Shown here: positions 9,501 through 20,864 of the stretch, piece after piece
How positions within the stretch are numbered: the first letter of the stretch is position 1
Layout: each line of letters starts with the position of its first letter
Assembly (NCBI RefSeq): GCF_000010405.1
Contig: NC_009465.1
Coordinates: 62,001-126,000 of the forward strand
DNA: 64,000 bases
Source: Candidatus Vesicomyosocius okutanii
GTDB taxonomy: Bacteria > Pseudomonadota > Gammaproteobacteria > PS1 > Pseudothioglobaceae
Direction of reading: 5' to 3'
Notes under the pieces: generated by a model
Database searches by the model: none
Told to the model about the DNA's origin: nothing
What the model saw: only the letters and a program-made list of their open reading frames with translations
Position numbers and translations under genes: made by a program

Positions 9501-10496
9501 ATGGCAATAAAAATAGGTATTAATGGTTTTGGTCGTATTGGTCGCATGGTATTTCGTGCAATTGCAAAAGATTTTCCAGAATTAGAGGTAGTTGGTATTA
9601 ACGATTTATTAGAGAATAATTATTTAGCATATATGCTTAAATATGATACAGCTCATGGTCGTTTTGATGATAATATTACAGTTGATAATAATAACTTATT
9701 TATTAATGGTAAAAAAATTCGCTTGTCAGCTGCACGCGATCCTGCTAACCTTTTATGGGGCGATATTGATGTAGATGTAGCAATTGACTGTACTGGTTTT
9801 TTCTTAACTAAAGAATCTTGTCAATCGCATATTGATGCAGGTGCAAAAAAAGTGGTTCAATCAGCCCCATCTAAAGATGATACACCAATGTTTGTTTATG
9901 GCGTAAATCATACTAAATATTCAGGTCAAGCTATTATTTCAGCGGCGTCTTGTACTACAAATTGTCTTGCACCAATAGCTAAAGTGATTAATGATAATTG
10001 GGGCCTAAAGCGGGGTTTAATGACAACAATTCATGCATCAACTGCAACACAGAAAACAGTTGATAGTCCTTCGATGAAAGATTGGAGAGGCGGTCGTTCT
10101 GTATTTGAGAATATCATTCCTTCATCAACAGGAGCTGCTAAAGCAGTAGGTGTTGTATTACCAGAACTTAATGGTAAGTTAACAGGTATGGCATTTCGTA
10201 TTCCATCAGTTGATGTTTCAGTTGTTGATTTAACTTGTGAGTTAAACAAAAGTGCAACTTATGAACAAATTTTTGACGCTATGAAAGAGGCTTCACAAGG
10301 ATCAATGAAGGGTACGTTGGCCTATACTAAAGATGCAGTTGTTTCAAGTGATTTTCGTGGTTTTAGCGCTTCTTCAATTTTTGATTATGATGCAGGTATT
10401 GCTTTGGATGATACGTTTGTTAAAGTTGTATCTTGGTATGATAATGAGTATGGTTATACCTGTAATATGCTTCGCTTAGTTGAGTGTGTTGCTTAA
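9501..10496 (+). CDS. gap: Type I glyceraldehyde-3-phosphate dehydrogenase
   Basis: 331 residues. The N-terminal Rossmann motif [10 protein letters not shown], the nucleophile motif SCTTNC (Cys near 153), the catalytic His in HASTATQ and the C-terminal WYDNEYGY are all present. The acidic residue in GINDL after the second strand suggests NAD rather than NADP preference. It interconverts glyceraldehyde-3-phosphate and 1,3-bisphosphoglycerate; in an autotroph the flow is mainly reductive. GGAG precedes the ATG at a good distance. It is 105 bp after tkt, in the same direction. Confidence 0.95.
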   Translation: MAIKIGINGFGRIGRMVFRAIAKDFPELEVVGINDLLENNYLAYMLKYDTAHGRFDDNITVDNNNLFINGKKIRLSAARDPANLLWGDIDVDVAIDCTGFFLTKESCQSHIDAGAKKVVQSAPSKDDTPMFVYGVNHTKYSGQAIISAASCTTNCLAPIAKVINDNWGLKRGLMTTIHASTATQKTVDSPSMKDWRGGRSVFENIIPSSTGAAKAVGVVLPELNGKLTGMAFRIPSVDVSVVDLTCELNKSATYEQIFDAMKEASQGSMKGTLAYTKDAVVSSDFRGFSASSIFDYDAGIALDDTFVKVVSWYDNEYGYTCNMLRLVECVA

Positions 10497-10943
10497 TTTA
10501 TTAAAGATACGTCTCATATTGCTTACTAGTTGTGTTTTTATTTTATATTTGTATATGAAAAATTCACAACTAAATTTTGGTTAGTTTTTTGGAAAATTAA
10601 AACAAGTTATTATAAACAATCAGTTTAATATTTTAGATATATTTGATATTAAACATATACTAGAAATAAAGACTAAAAATTAGCAGAGGAGTATAGTGTA
10701 TTTAAAATTTGTAAACTAAAAGTTGCAAAAGATATTACTGAAAAGGATATCAATTTAGTTACAATGTTGTTGTGTTGAATTTCGGTATATACTTAGAATA
10801 ATGTTACCAAAGTTGGGTTAGTATTACTATCTAAATAAATTATTAAACTATCGAATGCCAATGTATTATTGTTGTTAGTTGAGCTTGTTGAAAAAATCCT
10901 GATTAAAATTGTTGATCAGACTGTTGAATATAGGAGAATTATT
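10497..10943. other. Spacer between gap and pgk
   Basis: 447 AT-rich bases without a recognisable gene or clear terminator. The open frame runs upstream of pgk to 10869, but nothing there looks conserved. It presumably holds the pgk promoter. Confidence 0.5.
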
Positions 10944-12122
10944 ATGTCAGTTATTAATTTATCAGATTTAGATTTAAACTCAAAACGAGTGTTAATTCGT
11001 CAAGATCTTAATGTACCGATTTCCAATGGTGTTGTTACCAGTGATAAGCGTATCAAAGCTTCGTTACCAACTATTAAAATGGCTTTGAATCAAGGTGCTA
11101 AAGTGATGTTAATGTCACATCGTGGTCGTCCAATTGAAGGCGACCCAAGTGATGGATTTAGTCTGCAGCCTGTTGCAGATCGTTTAAGCGAGTTATTAAA
11201 CACTACAGTACGTTTAGAAAAAGATTGGTTGGATGGTGTTGAGATGAACAACGGTAAGGTAGTGCTTTGTGAAAATGTTCGCTTTAACGTCGGTGAAATG
11301 GTTAATGATGATGAGTTATCTAAGCGTATGGCGGCTATTTGTGATATTTTCGTGATGGATGCATTTGGTACTGCTCATCGCGCTCAGGCGTCTACTTATG
11401 GCGTTGCTAAATATGCACCTATTGCTTGTTCTGGTCCATTATTATCGGAAGAGCTTGATGCACTTGGTAAGGCGTTAGACAATCCTAAACGTCCAATGGT
11501 TGCAATTGTTGGCGGCTCTAAAGTTTCAACAAAATTGACTGTGCTTGAGTCGTTATCTAAGATAGTGGATCAACTAGTTGTAGGTGGCGGTATTGCCAAT
11601 ACTTTTATTGCAGCCCAGGGCTTTAACGTGGGTAAATCTTTATGTGAGTACGATTTAATTCCAATAGCTAAAAAACTTATGGAAGATTGTGAAATTCCAG
11701 TATCAAAAGATGTAGTATGTGGTAAGGAGTTTTCAGATGTTGCTGAGGCTGAAACTAAAGCATCAAAAGATGTTGCTGATGATGATATGATTTTTGATAT
11801 CGGACCTAAATCTGCCCAGCAGTTAGCTGATATTATGAGAAATGCAGGTACGATTGTATGGAATGGTCCAGTTGGTGTTTTTGAGTTTGATCAATTTGCT
11901 GGTGGCACAGAAACGTTAGGTAAAGCGATTGCTGAGTCTAATGCATTTTCAATTGCTGGTGGTGGTGATACATTAGCGGCTGTTGATAAATACGGTATCG
12001 AGGATAAAATAAGCTATATTTCAACAGGTGGTGGTGCATTTTTAGAATTTCTTGAGGGTAAAAAATTACCAGCAGTAGAAGTTTTAGAACAAAGAGCTTT
12101 AGAGGTTATAAAACTTGCCTAG
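10944..12122 (+). CDS. pgk: Phosphoglycerate kinase
   Basis: The 392-residue kinase transfers phosphate between 1,3-bisphosphoglycerate and ADP, reversed in the Calvin cycle. Key parts are [11 protein letters not shown] (substrate-binding R and D/N), [14 protein letters not shown], and the nucleotide-binding GGGDTLAA near the C-terminus. An in-frame ATG exists at 10869, but the ATG at 10944 follows an AGGAG and begins at the family's normal N-terminus, so I chose it. The last 8 bases overlap the start of pyk, indicating translational coupling. Confidence 0.95.
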   Translation: MSVINLSDLDLNSKRVLIRQDLNVPISNGVVTSDKRIKASLPTIKMALNQGAKVMLMSHRGRPIEGDPSDGFSLQPVADRLSELLNTTVRLEKDWLDGVEMNNGKVVLCENVRFNVGEMVNDDELSKRMAAICDIFVMDAFGTAHRAQASTYGVAKYAPIACSGPLLSEELDALGKALDNPKRPMVAIVGGSKVSTKLTVLESLSKIVDQLVVGGGIANTFIAAQGFNVGKSLCEYDLIPIAKKLMEDCEIPVSKDVVCGKEFSDVAEAETKASKDVADDDMIFDIGPKSAQQLADIMRNAGTIVWNGPVGVFEFDQFAGGTETLGKAIAESNAFSIAGGGDTLAAVDKYGIEDKISYISTGGGAFLEFLEGKKLPAVEVLEQRALEVIKLA

Positions 12123-13557
12123 AAGAACTAAAATATTAGCGACACTTGGTCCTGCAACAGATAAATATGGTGTATTAGTTAGTATTCTTGAGGCTGGTGT
12201 TAATGTTGTGCGTATTAATTTTTCACATGGTTCAGAGAAAGAACATTTAAATAGAGTTAAGGAAGTACGTGCTTGGGCAGAAGCCAATCAAACTTATGTA
12301 GGTGTTTTGATGGATCTTCAAGGCCCTAAAATCCGTATTGCTGCTTTTAAAGGGGGTATAAAGATTCAGTTGAATAATGGAGATACTTTTGCACTTGATG
12401 CTGGTTTGGATGAAAACTTAGGTAATAAATATTCGGTGGGTATTGCATATAAAAAGTTACCACAAGAAGTGCAACCTGGTAGTATTTTACTTCTAGATGA
12501 TGGAAAAATAATACTAAAAGTTATTGATATTAAAGGTAATAAAATTAATACGAATGTGATTCAAGGTGGTATTTTATCAGATAAAAAAGGAATTAATCTT
12601 CGTGGTGGTGGTTTATCTGCTAATGCATTAACCAAGAAAGATAAAAAAGATATTTTAATTGTAGCAAAAGCTAAAGCAGATTATGTGGCTTTATCATTTC
12701 CAGTTAGTGGTGATGATGTACGTGAAATTAAGAAATTATTAAAACAGGTAGATTGTGATGCCGGCGTAATTTCAAAAATTGAACGTGCTGAGTCCTTAGT
12801 AGAGAGCGTTATTTTAGATATTATCAGAGAATCAGTGGGAATTATGGTAGCGCGCGGTGATTTAGGTGTTGAAATTGGTGATGCACAATTACCTGCACAA
12901 CAAAAACGTTTAATTAAGTTAGCTAGATCAAATAATCGAATAGTTATTACTGCAACACAAATGTTAGAATCAATGATTATTAATCCAATTCCAACTCGAG
13001 CTGAGGTTTTTGATGTTGCTAATGCAGTATTAGATGGAACTGATGCAGTAATGCTTTCAGCTGAAACAGCAGTAGGTAATTTTCCTGGGAATGCTGTTAA
13101 AACTATGCACGATGTTTGTATTGAAGCTGAAAAAAACCCAATTGCTAAAATATCTCACCATCGTCTTGATGAAACCTTTACTCATATTGATGAAACCATT
13201 GCTATGAGCGCAATGTATGCTGCTAATCATATGGGTGCTAGAGTGATTTCTACTTTAACAGAAAGCGGTAAAACTGCTATATGGATGTCAAGAATTAGCT
13301 CAGGTATTCCTATTGTAGCAATGTCTGATAAGATATCTACTTTGCAAAAGGCTACGCTTTATCGGGGAGTTCATCCTTGTTTTTTATCCACTAAAAAAGA
13401 TTGGACAGAGATAAACAAGGCCGTTATTAAGCGCTTACAAATTGGAGATTTTGTTTATGATGGCGATACTGTTATTTTAACTAAGGGTATGTATAAAAAT
13501 AAGTCTGGTGGCACTAATTTGATGAAAATTTTGACAGTTGGCGATTCAGAGTATTAA
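12115..13557 (+). CDS. pyk: Pyruvate kinase
   Basis: 480 residues. N-terminal [14 protein letters not shown], active-site [15 protein letters not shown], the ISKIE segment and [12 protein letters not shown] are all characteristic. The enzyme makes pyruvate and ATP from PEP. The start is a TTG at 12115 inside the end of pgk, preceded by GAGG; no ATG upstream fits the conserved N-terminus. It is most like the PykA class. Together with the reversible enzymes around it, it drains triose phosphates from CO2 fixation toward pyruvate. Confidence 0.93.
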   Translation: MPRRTKILATLGPATDKYGVLVSILEAGVNVVRINFSHGSEKEHLNRVKEVRAWAEANQTYVGVLMDLQGPKIRIAAFKGGIKIQLNNGDTFALDAGLDENLGNKYSVGIAYKKLPQEVQPGSILLLDDGKIILKVIDIKGNKINTNVIQGGILSDKKGINLRGGGLSANALTKKDKKDILIVAKAKADYVALSFPVSGDDVREIKKLLKQVDCDAGVISKIERAESLVESVILDIIRESVGIMVARGDLGVEIGDAQLPAQQKRLIKLARSNNRIVITATQMLESMIINPIPTRAEVFDVANAVLDGTDAVMLSAETAVGNFPGNAVKTMHDVCIEAEKNPIAKISHHRLDETFTHIDETIAMSAMYAANHMGARVISTLTESGKTAIWMSRISSGIPIVAMSDKISTLQKATLYRGVHPCFLSTKKDWTEINKAVIKRLQIGDFVYDGDTVILTKGMYKNKSGGTNLMKILTVGDSEY

Positions 13558-13632
13558 AATAAGAGTAAAAATAGTCATATTTATATAAATAACAAAGTAA
13601 TAAACTTTAAAAAACTTAAAAAGGAGAAAAAT

Positions 13633-14694
13633 ATGTTAATTTCGTTAAGAGAATTATTAGACCATGCTGCAGCTAACAACTACGGCATGCCAGCATTTAA
13701 TGTTAACAATATGGAACAAGTCCATGCTATTATGAAAGCAGCAGATAAAACTAATAGTCCTGTTATTATGCAAGGTTCTGCTGGTGCACGAGGCTACGCA
13801 GGTGAACCGTTTTTACGTCATTTGATTTTAGCGGCAATTGAAATGTATCCACATATTCCAGTGGTTATGCATCAAGATCATGGTTCTGATCCTTCTGTCT
13901 GTTTGCGTTCAATTCAATCTGGTTTTTCATCAGTGATGATGGATGGTTCATTAGAACCAGATATGAAAACGCCAGCTTCATTTAAGTATAATGTTAACGT
14001 GACTACTGAAGTTGTAAAAATAGCACACGCAGGCGGTGTTTCTGTTGAAGGTGAATTAGGTTGTCTAGGATCATTAGAAACTGGAATGATGGGTGAAGAA
14101 GATGGTCATGGTGCTGAAGGTAAATTAGATTTAGATATGTTGCTAACTTCAGTTGAAGAGGCTGCTGATTTTGTTAAATCAACTAATGTTGATGCATTAG
14201 CTATTGCTATCGGCACTTCGCATGGTGCTTATAAATTTACCCAAGAACCAACGGGCGATGTGTTACGTATCGATAGAATTAAAGAAATCCATGCACGTAT
14301 TCCAAATACTCATTTAGTGATGCATGGTTCTTCTTCAGTACCACAAGATTGGTTAAAGATTATTAACAACTTTGGCGGTGATATGGGTCAAACTTATGGT
14401 GTTCCTGTAGAGGAAATTCAAGAGGGTATCAAGCACGGTGTACGTAAAGTTAATATTGATACTGATTTACGTATGTCATCGACTGGTGCGATTCGTAAAC
14501 ACCTGGGTGAAAATACATCAAACTTTGATCCACGTAAATTTTTAAAAGAAGCAACCAATGCGATGAGTGATATTTGTGCAGCGCGTTTTGAGGCATTTGG
14601 CTCAGCAAATAATGCTGATAAAATTATCGTATCTTCATTAGACACCATGAGTAAAAAATATCTTTCTATTGAGTTAGACTCTCAAGTAAAGTAG
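13633..14694 (+). CDS. fba: Class II fructose-bisphosphate aldolase
   Basis: 353 residues of a zinc aldolase that condenses dihydroxyacetone phosphate with glyceraldehyde-3-phosphate (or erythrose-4-phosphate in the Calvin cycle). The zinc site begins in [10 protein letters not shown] near 75-84; further parts are [20 protein letters not shown] and the KVNIDTD phosphate-binding segment. This long form resembles the CbbA-type aldolase of autotrophs. GGAGA lies just before the ATG. It ends the carbon cluster and is followed at once by a strong terminator. Confidence 0.95.
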   Translation: MLISLRELLDHAAANNYGMPAFNVNNMEQVHAIMKAADKTNSPVIMQGSAGARGYAGEPFLRHLILAAIEMYPHIPVVMHQDHGSDPSVCLRSIQSGFSSVMMDGSLEPDMKTPASFKYNVNVTTEVVKIAHAGGVSVEGELGCLGSLETGMMGEEDGHGAEGKLDLDMLLTSVEEAADFVKSTNVDALAIAIGTSHGAYKFTQEPTGDVLRIDRIKEIHARIPNTHLVMHGSSSVPQDWLKIINNFGGDMGQTYGVPVEEIQEGIKHGVRKVNIDTDLRMSSTGAIRKHLGENTSNFDPRKFLKEATNAMSDICAARFEAFGSANNADKIIVSSLDTMSKKYLSIELDSQVK

Positions 14695-14710
14695 ACGTAT
14701 AACAATTAAT

Positions 14711-14747
14711 AATAAATAAGGCTCGTTTCTAACGAGCCTTATTTATT
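14711..14747 (+). terminator. Rho-independent terminator after fba
   Basis: A perfect 17-bp stem (14711-14727 with 14731-14747) with a TCT loop, GC-rich in the middle and AT at the base so that it ends in a T-rich tract. It starts 16 bp after the fba stop and is the clearest terminator in the window. Confidence 0.9.
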
Positions 14748-14760
14748 TGATTTGATAAAT

Positions 14761-16626
14761 ATGAAGCAATCTAAGCGTTATTTAGTTATTGTTATTGGGG
14801 GGGGTCATGCTGGTACAGAAGCGGCACTTGCGAGTGCACGTATGGGAGTTAGTACGTTGCTCATTTCTCATAATATTGAAACACTTGGGCAAATGAGTTG
14901 CAATCCCGCAATTGGTGGGATTGGAAAAGGACATTTAGTTAAGGAAATTGATGCGATGGGTGGTATTATGGCACACACGATTGATAAATCTGGGATACAA
15001 TTTCGTACATTAAATGCCTCAAAAGGTTCTGCAGTACGTGCTACTCGTGCACAGGCTGATCGTATTTTGTATAAGTCAGAGATTCGTTATGCTTTAGAAA
15101 ATCAAGATAATTTATCTTTATTCCAACAGTCAGTCGATGATTTAATTATTAAAGGTGATCAAATTAAAGGTGTAGTGACCCAAATGGGACTTGCTTTAAT
15201 GGCAGATAAGGTTATTCTTACATCAGGTACTTTTTTAGGCGGTATTATCCATATTGGACAACGTAATTTTCAAGGTGGTCGTGCAGGTGATGCACCTTCC
15301 AACGCCCTGTCAAGAAAATTACGTTCTTATGATTTAGGTGTTAATCGATTAAAAACGGGTACACCACCAAGATTAGATGGAAGAACATTAGATTATTCTC
15401 TCATGCAAGTACAATCAGGAGATATACCACTACCGACATTTTCATTTATAGGTGTTAAAGAAGAACATCCAAGACAAATTCCTTGCTATATTACTCATAC
15501 CAACAAAAGAACCCATGATTTGATTCGTAGTGGATTAAAAGACTCACCTATTTTTACTGGAAATATAGAAAGTATTGGTCCTAGATATTGTCCATCCATT
15601 GAAGATAAAGTAGTACGTTTTAATGAGCGTGATTCACATCAAATCTTTGTTGAACCTGAGGGACTAAGTACTAATGAGGTTTATCCAAATGGAGTGTCTA
15701 CATCGTTATCTTATAAAGTGCAACTAGATTTTATTAATTCCATAAAGGGTTTTGAGAATGCACAAATCATACGTCCAGGCTATGCAATTGAATATGATTT
15801 TTTTGATCCTAGAGGATTGAAACAAACATTGGAAGTTAAAAAAATATCAGGATTGTATTTTGCTGGACAGATTAATGGTACTACGGGTTATGAAGAAGCG
15901 GCAGCTCAAGGGTTGTTAGCAGGTGTTAATGCTGCATGTGCTATATTAGAAAAAGATGCTTGGTTGCCGAAACGAGATGAGTCCTATATTGGCGTTATGG
16001 TAGATGATTTAATTACAAAAGGTACTAATGAGCCTTACCGAATGTTTACCTCGCGTGCTGAATATCGCCTATTATTAAGAGAGGATAATGCAGATGAGCG
16101 TCTCACACCCAAGGCTAAAGAGCTTGGGTTAATTAGTGAGGCTCGTTGGCAGTCTTTTCAAGTTAAATATAATGCTGTTGAACAAGAAAAAAAGCGTCTT
16201 AAAAATACCTGGATACAAGCAAACGACACTCAGGCAAATACGATTTTAAATCAAAATATAAGTCATGAATATTCTTTATTTGAGTTACTGAAACGACCGA
16301 AAGTTGATTATCAAATATTAAGTAAAATAGAGTCCGGTAAGCCGTTTTTAACTGATATTACTTTAATGAGAGTGATTGAAAATCAAATTAAATATGCTGG
16401 CTATATTAAGCGTCAACTAGTAGAGATTGAAAAATATCGTAAGAACGAAAATACAGTATTATCTACAAATATAAATTATAACTCAATTAAAGCCCTTTCT
16501 ACTGAAGTTAGACAAAAACTTGAATTACATAAGCCAGAGACTATTGGTCAAGCAAGCCGTATCCAAGGTGTAACTCCCGCTTCTATTTCTATTTTATTAG
16601 TTTATTTAAAAACACGCATTAGTTAA
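14761..16626 (+). CDS. mnmG: tRNA uridine-34 cmnm5 modification enzyme, FAD subunit MnmG (GidA)
   Basis: 621 residues. The FAD-binding motif [12 protein letters not shown] is at 10-21, followed by [17 protein letters not shown] near 50 and the KTGTPPRL segment near 200. Near the C-terminal third come [16 protein letters not shown] and [17 protein letters not shown]. With MnmE it installs the carboxymethylaminomethyl group at U34 of certain tRNAs. An earlier in-frame TTG exists at 14752, but the ATG at 14761 gives the family start. No Shine-Dalgarno is visible, and the fba terminator ends only 13 bp upstream. Confidence 0.95.
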   Translation: MKQSKRYLVIVIGGGHAGTEAALASARMGVSTLLISHNIETLGQMSCNPAIGGIGKGHLVKEIDAMGGIMAHTIDKSGIQFRTLNASKGSAVRATRAQADRILYKSEIRYALENQDNLSLFQQSVDDLIIKGDQIKGVVTQMGLALMADKVILTSGTFLGGIIHIGQRNFQGGRAGDAPSNALSRKLRSYDLGVNRLKTGTPPRLDGRTLDYSLMQVQSGDIPLPTFSFIGVKEEHPRQIPCYITHTNKRTHDLIRSGLKDSPIFTGNIESIGPRYCPSIEDKVVRFNERDSHQIFVEPEGLSTNEVYPNGVSTSLSYKVQLDFINSIKGFENAQIIRPGYAIEYDFFDPRGLKQTLEVKKISGLYFAGQINGTTGYEEAAAQGLLAGVNAACAILEKDAWLPKRDESYIGVMVDDLITKGTNEPYRMFTSRAEYRLLLREDNADERLTPKAKELGLISEARWQSFQVKYNAVEQEKKRLKNTWIQANDTQANTILNQNISHEYSLFELLKRPKVDYQILSKIESGKPFLTDITLMRVIENQIKYAGYIKRQLVEIEKYRKNENTVLSTNINYNSIKALSTEVRQKLELHKPETIGQASRIQGVTPASISILLVYLKTRIS

Positions 16627-16994
16627 GATGAATGTTAAAGGAAACTAATTTAATAGGTATGAAGTTTGAAAGTGAACAAGTCAATAAAGTTATGAACTAT
16701 ATTGCGTTGATTATTAATTAGAATAAGACTTACAATCTAATTGCTATTAGAATCTTGGAACAATGTAATTTTATGCAATTTGATAAAATTAATGATAATT
16801 AACAATTTTTAATTTGGTTAATTCTAGATTAAAACCATATCAGATTACCTTGCTTTAGATAGATTATTTTAATAGCCTTTTTAGAGGTTAAAAAAAATAT
16901 TGAAATTGATGTAATAATTATTATGCGATAATGACGAATACTTGTTAATAAAAGGAAGTAGTATTTTAAGTAAAAAGAATTTATTAGGAGAGAA
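16627..16994. other. Spacer after mnmG
   Basis: 368 AT-rich bases. The only open frame is on the minus strand (16829-17077), runs into the next gene and looks like chance. No RNA or regulatory element recognised. Confidence 0.5.
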
Positions 16995-17795
16995 ATGAAA
17001 AAAATAGGGTATTTTTTAATAGGTTTAATTGTTATTTTGGTTCTTATTATGATGCTTGTATTTGACTCAATAGGCAAAAAATACGTACAAAAGTATGCAC
17101 AAAATATACTTAGAACACCGATAACTATTAGTCAATTTAGTAGTAGCTTCTGGGATAAGCGTTTAAATATTGATTTTATTGAAGTGCAGAATCCACCAAA
17201 TTTTAATAATAAAGATGCTTTTTATTTGGATCACTTTGTATTAAAAATCGGGGATGATACCACTCTAGATTTAATTGTTATTGATGAGCTATCTTTTGAT
17301 GGAATGCATTTTATTTTAGAGCAAAATAAGACTAACGTGAATTTAGTTACACTAATTGATAACTTAGGTAAAAGTAGTAATAATACCACTTTATCCTCAT
17401 CTGAGGAAACTCATGGAGTTATCGATAAAAGAATTAAGATTAATCAATTTAATGTTATTAATACCACATTAAAAATTGATACAAAATGGCTTAAAGAGAC
17501 AATTAAAGTGCCTAACATTAACCTTCAAAAATTCGGGGGTAACAGTGGTATTACACTTAATAAAGTTGGTCAAGAGTTGATGGAAATTGTGCTTAACAAT
17601 TTAGAAGATGCTTTAGAGAAAAAAGGTATTGAACTAGGAGAGAAAGAAATCAAAGAAACTCTAATTCAAAGATTATGGATTAATAATATTCAAGAAAATT
17701 TTAAATTGGACAAATTCAAAGAATCATTAGATTTTAGTGAAACTAAAAAGTTACAAAATCAAGCCAAAGATTTATTTCAGAAACTTGGTTTTTAA
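16995..17795 (+). CDS. AsmA-like membrane-anchored envelope protein
   Basis: The 266-residue protein has one N-terminal transmembrane segment (about 5-24), then a periplasmic domain with alternating strands. The passage PITISQFSSSFWDKRLNI and the sentence-like pattern of hydrophobic strands resemble short AsmA/DUF748-type proteins, which act in envelope or lipid homeostasis. The C-terminal 100 residues are charged and probably helical. GGAGAG precedes the ATG. It is 6 bp ahead of the tatD-family gene and probably co-transcribed. The family call is by pattern only; the function is unknown. Confidence 0.5.
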   Translation: MKKIGYFLIGLIVILVLIMMLVFDSIGKKYVQKYAQNILRTPITISQFSSSFWDKRLNIDFIEVQNPPNFNNKDAFYLDHFVLKIGDDTTLDLIVIDELSFDGMHFILEQNKTNVNLVTLIDNLGKSSNNTTLSSSEETHGVIDKRIKINQFNVINTTLKIDTKWLKETIKVPNINLQKFGGNSGITLNKVGQELMEIVLNNLEDALEKKGIELGEKEIKETLIQRLWINNIQENFKLDKFKESLDFSETKKLQNQAKDLFQKLGF

Positions 17796-17801
17796 TTAAT
17801 T

Positions 17802-18572
17802 ATGCAAATAGTTGACTCGCATTGTCATCTTGATAAGTTAGATTTTGTTAATTTTGGTGGTAATATTGAGAGTGTAATCGCTCATGCCAAAGAATTATCT
17901 GTTGTAAAGTTCTTGTGTGTGTGTATTGATTTAGAACATTTTGATGAGATACTATTTTTGGCGAAAAAGTACCCACAAATTTATGCTTCAGTTGGTGTAC
18001 ATCCTGTTAATACAAAAGGCAAAGATCCAAGTATTTGTCAGCTTTTAAAATTAGCAAATTATGAAGAGGTTATTGCTATTGGCGAAACTGGTTTAGATTA
18101 TTTTCATATTGAAAAATCAATAGCTGATTGGCAACAAAATCGTTTTAGGCGGCATATTAGAGCTTCGAACCAATCAGGAAAGCCAATGATTATTCATACA
18201 CGTAACGCCAAAGAAGATACTATTAAGATTATGCAAGAGGAAAAAGCCAAACAAGGTGTAATGCATTGCTTCTCTGAAGATTGGGAAACTGCTCAGATGG
18301 CATTGGATTTAGGTTTTTATATTTCTTTTTCTGGTATTATTACTTTTAAAAGTGCTAAAGATTTACGTGAAGTGGCAAAAAAAGTACCAAGTGATAAATT
18401 ATTAGTTGAAACTGATTCTCCCTATTTAACACCTATGCCTTATAGAGGTACCTCTAACCTACCAGCTTATAGTTATTATGTTGCTGAGAAGTTAGCTGAA
18501 ATTCGTGGTGTGAGCATTAATGATATCGCTAATACAACTACAAATAATTTTGAACAACTTTTTTTAACATGA
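17802..18572 (+). CDS. TatD-family metal-dependent hydrolase (YcfH type)
   Basis: 256 residues of a TIM-barrel deoxyribonuclease-like hydrolase. Metal-binding and family motifs are in order: DSHCHLD at 4-10, GETGLDYFH near 90, HTRNA near 130, HCFSED near 155 and ETDSPYL near 205. E. coli relatives are YcfH and TatD, with 3'-5' DNase activity shown for TatD. The start of the SHCHLD motif fits YcfH best. The stop overlaps the next ATG (ATGA), so it is coupled to rluC. Confidence 0.88.
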   Translation: MQIVDSHCHLDKLDFVNFGGNIESVIAHAKELSVVKFLCVCIDLEHFDEILFLAKKYPQIYASVGVHPVNTKGKDPSICQLLKLANYEEVIAIGETGLDYFHIEKSIADWQQNRFRRHIRASNQSGKPMIIHTRNAKEDTIKIMQEEKAKQGVMHCFSEDWETAQMALDLGFYISFSGIITFKSAKDLREVAKKVPSDKLLVETDSPYLTPMPYRGTSNLPAYSYYVAEKLAEIRGVSINDIANTTTNNFEQLFLT

Positions 18573-19480
18573 GTGTTAGTTTTCAAACTATTGATGAATT
18601 TTCACAGGGTCAACGTTTAGATAATTATTTACTTAAAATACTTAAAGGCGTTCCTAAATCTCATATCTATAGAGTTATTCGTAAAGGTGAAGTACGTGTT
18701 AATAAAGGTAGAAAAAAATCAGAATATAAATTAAACTTAGACGACATAGTTCGTATCCCACCAATTAAAGTATCTACAACTAAGTCTATGTATACTTCAG
18801 ATGGTTTAAAAAAAATATTAACCAATGCTATTCTATATGAGGACAAGGGTTTGCTTATTATTAATAAACCAAGCGGCCTGGCAGTGCATAGTGGTTCTGG
18901 TGTTAATGTTGGTGTTATTGAAGCACTTCGGCAAATGTATAAAGAACCTATTGAACTGGTACACCGATTAGATCGTGCTACTTCTGGGGTTTTGTTAGTT
19001 GCTAAAAAGCGTCTAGTGTTAAAAAATTTGCATGAGCAATTGAACCAACATACCATAGAAAAACATTATATAGCTTTGGTGAAAGGGGTATGGTCAAAAA
19101 AAATACACACTATTAATGCACCATTATATAATAACTCAAGATATACAAAGGTAGATGCTAAAGGTAAATATTCAGTTAGTCATTTTCATCCACTTAAAAA
19201 TTTTAATATTGAGAATTTTTCTGCTTCATTGGTTAATATTAGCATTGAAACTGGTCGCACTCATCAAATCCGTGTACACGCAAAGTATGTTGGACATGCG
19301 CTGGCTTGTGATAATAAATATGGGGATAAAGAATTTGATAGACAAGTAAAATTCAAAGGTCTAAAAAGATTATTTTTGCACTCGAATCAACTCATTTTTA
19401 TTAATCCATTGACGAATGATATTCAAAAAGTGAATGCACCTTTGCCTATTGAATTAGAAGAATTCTTAGCTAAATTATGA
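18569..19480 (+). CDS. rluC: 23S rRNA pseudouridine synthase RluC
   Basis: 303 residues: an N-terminal S4 RNA-binding domain (about 15-75) followed by the RluA-type catalytic domain. The catalytic Asp is in HRLDRATSG near 135, and GRTHQIRVH is near 230. It isomerises uridines 955, 2504 and 2580 in 23S rRNA in E. coli. The ATGA overlaps at both ends tie it to the tatD-family gene and ubiA. RluC normally sits by rne or a HAD gene; here the neighbours differ, so RluD or another RluA relative is a minor alternative. Confidence 0.85.
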   Translation: MSVSFQTIDEFSQGQRLDNYLLKILKGVPKSHIYRVIRKGEVRVNKGRKKSEYKLNLDDIVRIPPIKVSTTKSMYTSDGLKKILTNAILYEDKGLLIINKPSGLAVHSGSGVNVGVIEALRQMYKEPIELVHRLDRATSGVLLVAKKRLVLKNLHEQLNQHTIEKHYIALVKGVWSKKIHTINAPLYNNSRYTKVDAKGKYSVSHFHPLKNFNIENFSASLVNISIETGRTHQIRVHAKYVGHALACDNKYGDKEFDRQVKFKGLKRLFLHSNQLIFINPLTNDIQKVNAPLPIELEEFLAKL

Positions 19481-20346
19481 ACTTTCATTTTAAGACTACT
19501 TCTTTTGTAGCGTATTTACGTTTAATGCGTTTGGATAATCCAATTGGTATTTATTTATTATTATGGCCAACATTATGGGCGTTATTTTTGGCATCAGAAG
19601 GATTTCCTGATTTAAAATTATTATTAATTTTTGTTTTAGGTGTTGTCTTAATGCGGTCAGCAGGTTGTGTGATTAATGATTATGCAGATAGATATATTGA
19701 TAAACTAGTAGAACGCACTAAGCATAGACCTATTACCTCAGGTGAAATTCATCATAGATCTGCGCTTAAATTTTTTGTATTATTAATTATGTTGGCATTT
19801 TTATTGGTATTATTAACCAACTGGTTAACTATCCAACTTGCTATGATTGCGGTGCTATTAGCAATTTTGTATCCATTTACTAAGCGTTGGACCTACTTTC
19901 CACAATTTGTGTTAGGCCTAGCATTTGCGATGAGTGTACTAATGGCTTTTTCGGCAACCCTTAATGAGATTCCAATTACTGCTTGGTATGTATTTGCAGC
20001 AACAGTTATTTGGACAGTAATTTATGATACGATGTATGCTATGGCTGATCGAGAAGAAGATTTAAAAATTGGGATCAAATCAAGTGCTATTTTATTTGCA
20101 AAATTTGATCGATTAATTATTGGAATTTTACAAATTATATTTTTGCTAATTTTGATAAAAATATCAAATGTCTTTAATCTGACTATTTCTTATCATATTA
20201 CGTTACTTTTAGTTACATTGTTAATGATTTATCATCAGTATTTGATTAAAAATAATGAAAACTATTCTTATTTACACGGATTCTTACATAATAATTATAT
20301 AGGTATGGTAATTTTTATAGGGATTGTGCTATCTGTTGGACTATAG
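19477..20346 (+). CDS. ubiA: 4-hydroxybenzoate octaprenyltransferase
   Basis: The 289-residue integral membrane prenyltransferase attaches the polyprenyl tail to 4-hydroxybenzoate in ubiquinone synthesis. Both Asp-rich motifs are present: NDYADRYID near 68-76 and the second around YAMADREEDLKIG near 187-199. About eight transmembrane segments are apparent. The start overlaps the rluC stop by 4 bases. Ubiquinone is needed for respiration and for electrons leaving the APS reductase membrane partner. Confidence 0.93.
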   Translation: MNFHFKTTSFVAYLRLMRLDNPIGIYLLLWPTLWALFLASEGFPDLKLLLIFVLGVVLMRSAGCVINDYADRYIDKLVERTKHRPITSGEIHHRSALKFFVLLIMLAFLLVLLTNWLTIQLAMIAVLLAILYPFTKRWTYFPQFVLGLAFAMSVLMAFSATLNEIPITAWYVFAATVIWTVIYDTMYAMADREEDLKIGIKSSAILFAKFDRLIIGILQIIFLLILIKISNVFNLTISYHITLLLVTLLMIYHQYLIKNNENYSYLHGFLHNNYIGMVIFIGIVLSVGL

Positions 20347-20864
20347 ATATTCCAATAAATTAAATAATACTAAAAAATTTGTGGATGGTAATCTTTGATT
20401 GGTTAAATAAACTAAGCCTGATTGCAGAGGTTGTTATGGTAATGGATTTATGTTTATAAATATCATAGCTCTAACAAAAAGACTAATGATTTGGTAAAGT
20501 ACATATCTATTAGTAATTATATTTCGATGATTGATATTTGTAATCTTGGTAAGACTTATGTTGATTGTAAGGTTGTTTGACTTTGTATAGGTTTTATAGC
20601 TTTAAATATATGATTAATTTTTACGGTATTAATTTAGTTAGACATATATTGAATATTGTTAAAGTTATATTATCTGAGAAGTACTTATTAAATTAATATC
20701 AATTGACAGGTATTTAAAGAAAATAGCAACAAAAAAAAAGATATTAGTATTCATAAAAACCTTAGTTTTGTGGTGGATTAACTAAGTTATAAGGTTAAAT
20801 TTAACGGTTTAACAAAAAAAATAATGAGATTTTTTTTGTTAATAAAAGAAGGTTTATTGGTTTC
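20347..20864. other. Spacer between convergent ubiA and dapD
   Basis: 518 bases, very AT-rich, no ORF worth noting. The right end holds a terminator-like hairpin for dapD (20809-20842). Confidence 0.5.
20809..20842 (-). terminator. Terminator-like hairpin after dapD
   Basis: A perfect 14-bp stem (20809-20822 with 20829-20842) with a 6-nt loop, 22 bp after the dapD stop. On the minus strand the 3' arm carries eight T in a row. The stem is almost all A-T, so it is weak. Confidence 0.5.

Noticed and set aside
10869..10943. Upstream extension of pgk
   Set aside because: The ATG at 10944 follows AGGAG and matches the normal N-terminus; the 25 extra residues resemble nothing conserved.
18667..19056. 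129-codon minus-strand ORF
   Set aside because: Fully inside rluC, whose plus-strand motifs are clear; it is a shadow.
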